DNA of 6,137 nt from Anaerolineae bacterium (GCA_028284565.1 JANQRM010000659.1:1-6137); one strand, 5' to 3'; numbered from the stretch's first letter, positions 1 through 5,601 are shown. Program-made: numbers and translations. The notes: a model not told the origin generated them from the sequence alone.

Positions 1-433
1 ACACCGCAATCCCCAAACGCAATTCCGGCAGATGGAAAGTCGCCGTTTCATCGGCAATCCGAAAATCACAGGTCATCGCCAGCAACAAGCCCCCACCAAT
101 GCAATACCCGCTGATTTTGCAAATCGTCGGTTGTCGAATCGCCTCAAACGCATCCAGACAATCCTGCAAATCCCGTAGATTCCGACGGAATGCGCCTTCA
201 TTCTGTCCTATCATCCCCCGAATCGACTTCACATCCACACCCACGCTAAAATGATCGCCTTCCCCTTCCAGTATCACCGCCCACACATCCCGATTCTCAT
301 CGAGCATCTGGCTAATACCCCGCAATTCATGGAGCGTATCCGGTGTCAGACAATTCAATGCCTTCGGGCGATTCAAGGTCAGTGTCGCAATGCGATTATC
401 AATAGCAAGTTGCCAGTTATGATAGCTAGTCAT
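1..433 (-). CDS. Enoyl-CoA hydratase/isomerase family protein, N-terminal part (runs off left edge)
   Basis: The first 144 residues of a crotonase-fold protein (usual length about 260) are present; the rest lies beyond position 1. Family members act on acyl-CoA thioesters in the cytoplasm, for example in beta-oxidation. Visible landmarks are the N-terminal strand ending in TLTLNRPKALN (about 17-27), the first oxyanion-hole segment HFSVGVDVK (61-69) and the second, SGYCIGGGLLLAMTCDFRIA (108-127). The position matching rat hydratase Glu144 is Leu117, while the Glu164 equivalent is kept as Glu137 in LPEL, 20 residues later as in the rat enzyme. One catalytic Glu is typical of delta3-delta2 enoyl-CoA isomerases and other non-hydratase members, so plain hydratase activity is doubtful. 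The ATG is preceded by AAAAGG six bases upstream. It reads in the same direction as the broken membrane-protein gene ending 99 bp upstream. Family assignment is firm; exact substrate is unknown. Confidence 0.93.
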   Translation of the reverse strand, partial: MTSYHNWQLAIDNRIATLTLNRPKALNCLTPDTLHELRGISQMLDENRDVWAVILEGEGDHFSVGVDVKSIRGMIGQNEGAFRRNLRDLQDCLDAFEAIRQPTICKISGYCIGGGLLLAMTCDFRIADETATFHLPELRLGIAV

Positions 434-475
434 AGTCTGCCTTTTCCGAATGGTGACTACAGTAAAGTTATTACT

Positions 476-481
476 ATTATA
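476..481 (-). promoter_or_regulatory. Candidate -10 box for the crotonase gene
   Basis: The minus strand reads TATAAT, a perfect sigma70 -10 hexamer, 42 bp before the crotonase ATG. The -35 region is weak: TTTCGA at 497-502 with a 15-bp spacer matches only three of six positions. This would give the crotonase its own start separate from the LRR operon. The call rests on the -10 box alone. Confidence 0.35.
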
Positions 482-532
482 CGCTCAGAAGGAAGGTCGA
501 AACGAGAGAAATGTAGGGACTTGCTTCTAGGC

Positions 533-870
533 TTATTCTCGTGGTTTACGTTTGTTTTTTCCGTTACGGTTCAGAAATGTTGCTTGACTCGTGACATATA
601 TTGTCATTGCTACAGTAATAGAAATGATACTGCCAGTAATAGCAGAGGCTATAGGTGAACTTGTATGTTTATAGACTGCAATCCCTATTCCGCCTCCAAA
701 AATAAGCACACTCCAAAAAAGTGTTCTGCCTGAGGATATTTTTCATCATCCACTTTAAAGAGAGGTTTTCCAGTCCAATTCCAATACCATTGAGCATTGT
801 AGCAACTGCCAATCATGGTAATTATCCCAAAAATTATCATAAGATAACTCATCAAAGTTGCGAAAGGCAT
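533..870 (-). pseudogene. Small multi-pass membrane protein, reading frame broken at an A6/T6 run
   Basis: Starting at ATG 870, with AGAGGA six bases upstream (877-882), the frame encodes a first membrane helix (about residues 6-23) and a Trp/Tyr-rich stretch around NAQWYWNWTG. It reaches two Phe codons at the T6 run (720-715 on the minus strand), then loses sense and stops at 685. The -1 frame entered exactly at that run continues for 60 residues to TAA at 533. That stretch has two more hydrophobic segments, WSVLIFGGGIGIAVY and about 20 residues from IASAITGSI, then a basic tail, RNGKNKRKPRE. The second half has no good start of its own; its frame is closed by a stop about eight codons before the run. 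The intact product would be about 112 residues with three membrane segments. The two-helix pattern with a Trp-rich motif loosely recalls small Imm17-type immunity proteins, but I do not recognise the family. It lies 44 bp after the LRR gene in the same direction, so it is probably co-transcribed. An assembly error, true mutation, or slippage could each explain the break. Confidence 0.65.
715..720 (-). other. Frameshift point: A6 run (T6 in the coding strand)
   Basis: The coding strand reads CAC TTT TTT GGA in the first frame. Moving back one base gives TGG AGT GTG CTT ATT TTT GGA, which opens the second half of the membrane protein. A seventh T would join the halves as EHFF-WSVLIF. Homopolymer runs like this are common sites of sequencing error, of phase-variable mutation and of polymerase or ribosome slippage. 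Confidence 0.6.
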
Positions 871-914
871 TATTTATCCTCTGACCTCCGAATCACACCA
901 ACAATCTAATCTAC

Positions 915-2396
915 TCACACCCCATCCCGCTTCGGCTTCGATTTCCTTCCATATCGCCGACGCATCCACCAACGCAATCCAACCACGATCACCATCAAAG
1001 CCCCCAATCCCACAACAACAGGAGCCACCCATCGCCGAAAATACCACCACACCGGACTTCTCAAATAATCAAGTATTTCCGTTGTGTCTAGTTCAATTAC
1101 ATATTGAGGGGGTGATACTATTGGGTTTTGATCAAGATAGAGTGTTTCCAAGTAATCAAGATTGGTCAATTCATTTGGTAGATTAATCAACCGATTGTTC
1201 TGCAAATGTAACCTTCCTAAATATGTAAGATTACCAAGTGTAGCAGGCAGAAATTCTAATCGGTTATTGCTCAAATTCAGCGTTTGTAGATTCCTTAAGT
1301 TACCGATTTCTACAGGTAGACTTTCTAGCAGATTAATATTCAAGATTAAAGTTTGTAGGTTATTGAGATTGCCAATTTCAGGTGGTAAACTCGTCAATAT
1401 ATTTGACCCTAAAATTAGTTCCCGTAAGTCGTTAAGACTACCGATTTCAGGGGGTAAACGACTCAACTGGTTGCCCCATAAATGTAATTGATTTAAGTTC
1501 CTCAAATTTCCAATCGTTGCTGGAATATCAGTCAACTTATTATCTGTTAAATGTAGCCATTCTAAGTTAGTAAGATTACCAATTGTAACAGGCAGAGCGT
1601 GTAGATGATTATGACTTAAGATGAGTCTTTCTAAGCTATTGAGATTGCCAATTTCTGTGGGGAGATTGTCTAATTCATTTTCCGTCAGATGTAACTGCCT
1701 AAGATTACTTAAATTACCGATTTCTACAGGTAAACTATGTATCCGATTCGTTGCCAAACTCAAGATTTGTAAATTCCTTAGCTGACCAATTTCAACAGGC
1801 AGGACAGTAAATTGATTAAAAGCCAAAGATAGATGAACTAAGTTACTTAGATTACTGATTGTATTAGGCAAGTTAGCAATTTGATTCAAGTTCAAATTTA
1901 AGTCTTGTAAATGAATCAAGTTACCAATTTCAGGAGGAATAATTCTCAATTGATTATTATGCAAATTCAGAGACTCTAGGCTGATAAGATTACCGATTTC
2001 AGGGAGTATACTGTTTAGTCGATTACCATCTAAATTCAATTCTCTTAAATTAACAAGATTGCCAATTTCAGTGGATAAACTGCTCAACCGATTATTACTC
2101 AATGTGAGCGTGGTTAAATCACGAAGATAAACAATTTCACGTGGCAAACCACTTAATTCGTTATGTGCTATATTTAATATCTCCAAGTTGCTTAGACGAC
2201 TGATTTCAGGGGGAAGTAAGGTGAGTTGTAACCCTATTAAATTTAATTCTGTCGCCCCGGTTCGCTCGGCTTCGAGTATGCGTTCCAAGGCAATCTCATA
2301 AGGTGTTTGTGTTTCATCCTGCGCTACACTCAAACCACACCAGACCGATACCAGCAACAGAACAACCAGCAATCTCCACATCACATGGAACCTCAT
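915..2396 (-). CDS. Secreted leucine-rich repeat protein with C-terminal membrane anchor
   Basis: A 493-residue protein. Residues 7-25 form a signal peptide (WRLL then a Val/Leu core, likely cut after SVA25). Residues 61-428 hold 16 leucine-rich repeats of exactly 23 residues, each LPxEIGNLxNL followed by a LxLxxN ladder. Residues 429-446 form a cap ending in TTEILDYLR, and 457-475 a hydrophobic helix followed by a very basic tail (RRRYGRKSKPKR). This predicts an extracytoplasmic binding horseshoe held by one membrane helix with a short cytoplasmic tail. LRRs bind proteins or glycans; the ligand is unknown. The cap resembles the linker that precedes the Roc GTPase domain in bacterial ROCO proteins, but no GTPase follows. 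The outer ATG has only a weak ribosome site. The ATG at 2381 (residue 6) has GAGG nine bases upstream and also leaves a good signal peptide, so it may be the real start. The repeat core is much more AT-rich than the ends. The broken membrane-protein gene follows after 44 bp. Confidence 0.93.
   Translation of the reverse strand: MRFHVMWRLLVVLLLVSVWCGLSVAQDETQTPYEIALERILEAERTGATELNLIGLQLTLLPPEISRLSNLEILNIAHNELSGLPREIVYLRDLTTLTLSNNRLSSLSTEIGNLVNLRELNLDGNRLNSILPEIGNLISLESLNLHNNQLRIIPPEIGNLIHLQDLNLNLNQIANLPNTISNLSNLVHLSLAFNQFTVLPVEIGQLRNLQILSLATNRIHSLPVEIGNLSNLRQLHLTENELDNLPTEIGNLNSLERLILSHNHLHALPVTIGNLTNLEWLHLTDNKLTDIPATIGNLRNLNQLHLWGNQLSRLPPEIGSLNDLRELILGSNILTSLPPEIGNLNNLQTLILNINLLESLPVEIGNLRNLQTLNLSNNRLEFLPATLGNLTYLGRLHLQNNRLINLPNELTNLDYLETLYLDQNPIVSPPQYVIELDTTEILDYLRSPVWWYFRRWVAPVVVGLGALMVIVVGLRWWMRRRYGRKSKPKRDGV
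1112..2216 (-). repeat. Array of sixteen 69-bp leucine-rich-repeat units
   Basis: Protein residues 61-428 of the LRR gene are encoded by sixteen in-phase 69-bp units. Many share near-identical DNA around the EIGNL codons (on the plus strand, repeated forms of ttaccgatttca and ttgccaatttca). The units are all the same length, with no insertion or deletion between them, which suggests growth by in-frame duplication and selection on the spacing. Recombination between units could change repeat number in related strains. Confidence 0.85.
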
Positions 2397-2468
2397 CTAC
2401 TCAAGCAACATCTCTACTCTATCCTAAGACATATACAGAATGAAACCACGAAAACCCTACAAGAAAAG

Positions 2469-2491
2469 TCTCCCCTATGAAATGGGGGAGA
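2469..2491. repeat. Stem-loop followed by G-rich tail, possible dispersed REP-like element
   Basis: TCTCCCCTAT (2469-2478) pairs with ATGGGGGAGA (2482-2491) over ten positions, with one G-T wobble and a three-base loop. It is followed by TTTAGAGGGGG. Read on the minus strand, the hairpin is followed by CTTTTCTTG, so it could act as a weak terminator or attenuator in the 5' leader of the LRR gene, 73 bp before its start. No gene ends here, which makes an ordinary terminator unlikely. Similar short GC-rich hairpins ending in GGATTTAGGGG-type sequence are dispersed in many Cyanobacteria and Chloroflexota; that comparison is from memory. Confidence 0.5.
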
Positions 2492-2503
2492 TTTAGAGGG
2501 GGA

Positions 2504-2547
2504 TGTGATGCATATGCATAGCCAAACGCATAGCCAGATGCATCACA
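2504..2547. repeat. 10-bp perfect inverted repeat enclosing 12-bp direct repeats
   Basis: TGTGATGCAT (2504-2513) and ATGCATCACA (2538-2547) are exact inverted copies. Between them GCATAGCCA occurs twice (2516-2524 and 2528-2536), 12 bp apart. GCAT itself recurs at 2510, 2516, 2528 and 2540. The layout could be a regulator-binding site with spaced half-sites, or the end of a small repeat element together with the stem-loop 13 bp to its left. Confidence 0.6.
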
Positions 2548-2594
2548 CTTTGCACCTATTTTATGATACGCTGAATACACAGACGGCACCTTAA
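2508..2594 (+). CDS. Possible 28-residue His/Met-rich micro-ORF
   Basis: ATG at 2508 opens a 28-codon frame ending in TAA at 2592-2594. The first 13 residues are MHMHSQTHSQMHH, followed by a more ordinary TLHLFYDTLN segment. GAGGGGG ends five bases before the ATG and could serve as a ribosome site. The His and Met richness follows directly from the underlying GCAT direct repeats, so it may be accidental. If translated it could bind metal or act as a leader peptide, but nothing else supports this and no homologue is recalled. Confidence 0.15.
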   Translation: MHMHSQTHSQMHHTLHLFYDTLNTQTAP

Positions 2595-2692
2595 CAAATC
2601 TGAATACTGTCTCATTGATGACTGAGAGTTAAAGCTGACATGCTAAAATGCTGACCAACTGAAACGCTAAGTTAACCCAATGCCAACCTTAT

Positions 2693-2756
2693 CCGTCGCC
2701 ACGACGGGAACGCGCCTACCAACCGTCGAAAACATATATCATCCGCGCGACGGGAA
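2693..2756. repeat. Two nested CCGTCG/CGACGG inverted-repeat pairs
   Basis: CCGTCG occurs at 2693-2698 and 2723-2728, and its inverse CGACGG at 2702-2707 and 2748-2753. The right arms are both part of an identical CGACGGGAA (2702-2710 and 2748-2756). The first pair makes a 6-bp stem with a CCA loop; the second has a 19-bp AT-rich loop. The cluster lies about 80 bp upstream of the hydrolase -35 box, so an upstream regulator site is possible, though unproven. Confidence 0.4.
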
Positions 2757-2834
2757 ACATTCAACATATGAAAGTCATACCGAATTCTAACCAAACGAGG
2801 CAAAGAAACACGAAAATAAGCATCTCATGAGACA

Positions 2835-2864
2835 TTGACACTTACTCATCCAACGCCATATAAA
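2835..2864 (+). promoter_or_regulatory. Sigma70-type promoter of the alpha/beta hydrolase gene
   Basis: A perfect -35 box, TTGACA (2835-2840), is followed after 18 bp by TATAAA (2859-2864), one base off the -10 consensus. Transcription would start near 2871, giving a leader of about 35 bases. GAGG (2897-2900) lies five bases before the ATG. This is the best promoter in the window and suggests the hydrolase is transcribed on its own. Confidence 0.75.
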
Positions 2865-2905
2865 GCAACGTTACAATCCCAAAGCACAAAAGAAATGAGG
2901 GATAC

Positions 2906-3772
2906 ATGCGACGTTATTTGTGGCTATTGGGATGTATTGTGTTGGGACTATCAAGCATCGTACACGGAGAAGACCGCGTGACCATCACCGAAAGTTTGGA
3001 CATTCCCTATCTATCCGAAGACGAAATCGAGTCTCAAGATTTGCAATCACTCGATATCTATATGCCAGAGGATGCTGTGGATGTACCGGTGCTATTCTTC
3101 GTGCATGGTGGCGCATGGGTCAGTGGGGATAAATCCAACCTCCGCAATATCGGGCGCACCTTTGCCCAACGCGGAATCGGGGTCGTCCTGCCCAATTATC
3201 GCCTCTCACAAGCCGTCACCCATCCCGCCCATACAGAGGATGTCGCTTCGGCTTTTGCATGGACAGTCAACAATATCGCCGACTATGGGGGCAATCTCGA
3301 CCAACTCTTCGCAGGGGGACACAGCGCAGGCGGACATATGGTCAGTCTCTTAGTCTTTGATGACACCTACCTTGCACCGCACAATCTCGATAGAACCGCG
3401 ATGTTAGGTATGATTGCATTTAGTGGAGTCTACAAAATTGACGATTGGATTCTAAATTGGGCGAAGAACGCCTTCTCGCATGAACCACAAGATTGGGATG
3501 ATGTGTCACCACTCGCACTCGTCAACAATGACGACGAGACTACCCCGCCTTTCCTCTTGCTCTACGCTGATGACGATTACGCCGAACTCATTGTCGAAAG
3601 TGAGTTAATGCATGAGAATCTGCAGTCAGCCAATATCGAATCGGACTTATATATGATTGAAGCGCGCGACCACTTCTCATTACCTGCTTTTATTGGCTCA
3701 CAAGATGATAGCGCAACGCAGATTATATTGGGTTGGATTCGGGGGCAACTGGCTACAGATACGATTGAATAA
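2906..3772 (+). CDS. Secreted alpha/beta hydrolase (carboxylesterase/lipase family, BD-FAE-like)
   Basis: A 288-residue serine hydrolase. Residues 1-21 are a signal peptide (MRRYLWLL core, probable cut after VHG21), so it acts outside the cytoplasmic membrane. The oxyanion-hole motif HGGAW is at 67-71, and the nucleophile elbow GHSAGGH at 138-144 has Ser140. The acid is most likely Asp224 in YADDDYAE and the base His256 in RDHFS. The order HGGAW, GHSAG, Asp, His is that of the esterase/lipase group that includes bacteroidetes-type feruloyl esterase-like (BD-FAE) and kynurenine formamidase-like enzymes. The likely reaction is hydrolysis of a small carboxylic ester, with the substrate unknown. 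The region around 150-200 forms the cap-like part and is less conserved. ATG 2906 has a GAGG site five bases upstream and its own strong promoter. Its last 20 bp overlap the convergent glycosyltransferase gene. All catalytic elements are present, so it should be active. Confidence 0.92.
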   Translation: MRRYLWLLGCIVLGLSSIVHGEDRVTITESLDIPYLSEDEIESQDLQSLDIYMPEDAVDVPVLFFVHGGAWVSGDKSNLRNIGRTFAQRGIGVVLPNYRLSQAVTHPAHTEDVASAFAWTVNNIADYGGNLDQLFAGGHSAGGHMVSLLVFDDTYLAPHNLDRTAMLGMIAFSGVYKIDDWILNWAKNAFSHEPQDWDDVSPLALVNNDDETTPPFLLLYADDDYAELIVESELMHENLQSANIESDLYMIEARDHFSLPAFIGSQDDSATQIILGWIRGQLATDTIE

Positions 3773-4955
3773 TATCGACCAACTGCTGGGCGCGGTGACG
3801 GAAGGTATGCTCCTTGAGGACTCGCTCACGGGCGGCTTGCCCCACAGCGAGGCGTTCCGCATCATGACTCAGCAGATAGCGATAACGGTCTATGGCTTCT
3901 TCAGCAGAATGGACGATGAACACTTCTTTATCGGGTTCAAACCATGTTTCAATGCCTTCATAAGGATTAGCAACAATGCACGCACCCATCGATGACAATT
4001 CAAAGGGACGCGAGGAGGACGACGCATAGACACTGGCATGTGCGCCCCGTGTGATACACAGGTTGATTTTGCTTCGGCAAGCATATTCACGCAATTTGCT
4101 AAAGCTCAGATACGGTAGGCTCTCCGCACGTCCTAAGTTACCCAAACGTGTCCCACGCACTGCAAAGCGCGAGTCTGTCAATTCAAGTGAGGACTGGGTA
4201 ATCATCTGGTCAATCCACTCGGCACGATACTCGCGTCCATGCCCATAAAACAGCACATCCAAATCTTGTGCTGGCACATGCACGGGACTGAACACATCAG
4301 GGTCTGCACCATAAAAGAGGGTATGGGTATGTGTCACACCAAGTTGTTTAAGGAGGGCTTCACCGCCTTTGCTATTGCTGATAAACGCCGTATACTCGCT
4401 GACATCCGCACCTTGATAGATGCGAAAACCCGATGCAAAGCCCTTCATATTCGGCAAACTCGCCGGCACATCGCCATCATAATAAAACACAGGCTTATTG
4501 TGCTTCTCTTGGATACTTTGCGGAATCCCTTTGAGATGATTCAATGGCACAGTCAAGAAAATCACACTGTCCACGTCGGGATTTTTCGTCAGGATACGGT
4601 CTAGGTGCGTCGCCCATCGGGGCGCGATCAGGGTTTGGGCAAGTCTGCGCGTGGTCTTATCAACTATCGACTCTGCATTGGCATCATCTGGCGGAGTCGT
4701 CTCATCCATCTGCACTTGCGAATTCGGCTTGAGCCTGCGGAGTGTATCCCGCATCGCTTTGAAGAGGTCGCCTTGCCATTTCGTAGGATTGTCTTCCGAC
4801 CGCCACCACAGCGACTCAATCGCTGGACCCTGATAGGGGGTCGCAATCACATCCACCCCAATCTCATAGAGTCCCTTCAACAACTGCCACCACGCGGGCG
4901 TTGCACTAAAAGGTTGGGTCAAATCAAGCGACGAGACAATGAAAAGGAGCTTCAT
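3753..4955 (-). CDS. CgeB-type glycosyltransferase (GT-B fold, group 1-like)
   Basis: A 400-residue cytoplasmic glycosyltransferase. The N-terminal Rossmann-like half begins MKLLFIVSSLDL. The middle has VFYYDGDVPASLPNM (about 156-170) and FISNSKGGEALLKQLG (191-206), a layout typical of CgeB and spore-coat-type transferases. The C-terminal nucleotide-sugar domain has LFYGHGRE (235-242), KINLCITRG (296-304), SRPFELSSMGACIVANPYEG (315-334, with Glu319 as the probable sugar-nucleotide ligand) and the final EHTFRHRAQQLVDII helix. It probably adds sugars to a cell-surface glycan or protein; donor and acceptor are unknown. I start it at the ATG 4955, not the upstream TTG at 4994, because this ATG lies 5 bp after the vapC stop and gives the expected N-terminal strand. 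There is no close ribosome site, so translation is probably coupled to vapC. Its 3' end overlaps the hydrolase gene by 20 bp. Confidence 0.9.
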   Translation of the reverse strand: MKLLFIVSSLDLTQPFSATPAWWQLLKGLYEIGVDVIATPYQGPAIESLWWRSEDNPTKWQGDLFKAMRDTLRRLKPNSQVQMDETTPPDDANAESIVDKTTRRLAQTLIAPRWATHLDRILTKNPDVDSVIFLTVPLNHLKGIPQSIQEKHNKPVFYYDGDVPASLPNMKGFASGFRIYQGADVSEYTAFISNSKGGEALLKQLGVTHTHTLFYGADPDVFSPVHVPAQDLDVLFYGHGREYRAEWIDQMITQSSLELTDSRFAVRGTRLGNLGRAESLPYLSFSKLREYACRSKINLCITRGAHASVYASSSSRPFELSSMGACIVANPYEGIETWFEPDKEVFIVHSAEEAIDRYRYLLSHDAERLAVGQAARERVLKEHTFRHRAQQLVDIIQSYL

Positions 4956-4960
4956 TGAGT

Positions 4961-5365
4961 TTATGAGACTTCCCAATCTTCTAAGGTCAACCAAGGGATG
5001 CGCTCAAATTCTCGAATATTATGGGTAACCAGACTAAGATTATTTACGACTGCAATGGATGAAATTAGCATATCGTAGGGATCAATTGGTGTGCCACGCG
5101 ATTCAAGGTGTGCGCGAATTCGACCAAATTCATCAGCTGATTCTTCATCAAAGGGGAGACTTTGAAAACGGATGAAAAAAGCCTCTTGTTTTGCCCGTGA
5201 GCGTTGGGGTGTCTGGCTTCTTGCTGAACCTGCATACATTTCGGCTTGTGTGATGGTACTAATGGCAATATCTGAATCTTCGATTTGGCGCATGTGTTCT
5301 CGAATTTGTGGAGCGCGTCCATTAATGAAACGAATGCAAGTATTGGTATCCAGAAGATACTTCAT
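4961..5365 (-). CDS. vapC: VapC-family PIN-domain toxin ribonuclease
   Basis: A 134-residue single PIN domain, the usual VapC length. The acidic residues of the active site are visible: Asp6 in LLDTN, Glu42 in TQAEMY and Asp98 in the conserved GTPIDPYDMLIS segment. The last motif, LVTHNIREFERI (112-123), has Asn116 where some members have a fourth acid. The pattern is closest to VapC enzymes described as tRNA(fMet)-specific endonucleases (also FitB/MvpA-like), which cut the initiator tRNA anticodon loop with Mg2+ and stop translation. Cleavage of that tRNA here is inferred from the family. The ATG overlaps the antitoxin stop as ATGA, the standard coupling in these pairs, and the glycosyltransferase starts 5 bp after its TAA. 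No inactivating change is seen. Confidence 0.93.
   Translation of the reverse strand: MKYLLDTNTCIRFINGRAPQIREHMRQIEDSDIAISTITQAEMYAGSARSQTPQRSRAKQEAFFIRFQSLPFDEESADEFGRIRAHLESRGTPIDPYDMLISSIAVVNNLSLVTHNIREFERIPWLTLEDWEVS
5362..5365 (-). other. ATGA stop/start overlap coupling antitoxin and toxin
   Basis: The coding strand reads ATGA, in which TGA ends the antitoxin and ATG begins vapC. No strong ribosome site precedes the vapC ATG (only a GAG about seven bases upstream), so vapC is likely translated by ribosomes finishing the antitoxin. That keeps antitoxin at or above toxin level. Confidence 0.85.
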
Positions 5366-5589
5366 TCAATCTCATCTCGACTATCAGGATGTTGCGGTTG
5401 TTGACGTTCAATCGGGTCATCTGCCAAACTGCCATAGGTTAACTCTAGAAACTGTTCCCACGGGATATGACGATAGGCTTCAATCTCGACATCCTGTTTC
5501 AACGATGTACTCAGATGTTCCATGAGTCGAATTTTTTCGATAAGGGATAGTTTATGCGTGAGTTGGATTGCCTCTTCATACGTTGTCAT
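5362..5589 (-). CDS. VapB-like antitoxin of the VapC pair
   Basis: A 75-residue acidic protein directly upstream of vapC with a 4-base ATGA overlap, the gene order of an antitoxin. The N-terminal half (about 4-33) reads as amphipathic helix, with LSLIEKIRLMEHLSTSL. The C-terminal half has HIPWEQFLELTYGSLADDPIER (41-62), a Trp-containing segment that would fit into the toxin groove, then a charged tail. I see no clear AbrB, ribbon-helix-helix or Phd DNA-binding motif, so whether it represses its own operon is open. AGAGG (5599-5603) lies nine bases before the ATG and overlaps the stop codon of the aldehyde dehydrogenase. Only 12 bp separates the two genes, so a private promoter would have to lie within the dehydrogenase 3' end; none stands out there. 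The antitoxin role rests mainly on position and on the resemblance of the ADDPIER region to small proteins beside VapC toxins. Confidence 0.82.
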   Translation of the reverse strand: MTTYEEAIQLTHKLSLIEKIRLMEHLSTSLKQDVEIEAYRHIPWEQFLELTYGSLADDPIERQQPQHPDSRDEIE

Positions 5590-5601
5590 CTGGAACGACC
5601 T

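Larger units (their letters stand above)
2397..2905. other. 509-bp intergenic region between divergent genes
   Basis: The region separates the LRR gene (minus) from the alpha/beta hydrolase (plus). Going left to right it holds no strong promoter for the LRR gene in 2397-2468, a stem-loop at 2469-2491, an inverted repeat with internal direct repeats at 2504-2547 overlapped by a tiny His-rich ORF, an unremarkable stretch at 2595-2690, a CCGTCG/CGACGG repeat cluster at 2693-2756 and the hydrolase promoter at 2835-2864. I see no conserved protein-coding gene and no RNA gene that I recognise. Confidence 0.7.

Noticed and set aside
251..658. Open frame of 135 codons on the plus strand
   Set aside because: It runs antisense through the crotonase start and the broken membrane gene, has Cys/Arg-rich low-quality composition, and the minus-strand genes explain the region.
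1162..1491. Plus-strand open frame of 109 codons inside the LRR gene
   Set aside because: It is an antisense echo of the 69-bp repeats; its own protein repeat (RLPISGGK-like) follows from the LRR DNA.
2336..2339. Lipobox reading of the LRR signal peptide (Cys20 in SVWCG)
   Set aside because: Trp directly before the Cys does not fit a lipobox, and a normal cleavage site after SVA25 is present.
2469..2491. Classical rho-independent terminator
   Set aside because: The stem-loop lies between two divergent gene starts, so no gene ends next to it, and it has only TTT on one side and CTTTTCTTG on the other.
2504..2547. CRISPR array
   Set aside because: The repeats are only 9-12 bp, two copies, with 3-bp gaps; there are no spacers and no cas genes.
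4239..4604. Plus-strand open frame of 121 codons
   Set aside because: It lies wholly antisense within the well-supported glycosyltransferase gene and shows no domain-like pattern.
4956..4994. Upstream TTG start that would extend the glycosyltransferase by 13 residues
   Set aside because: It would place the start inside vapC, and the extension lacks family resemblance; the ATG at 4955 gives the expected first beta strand.
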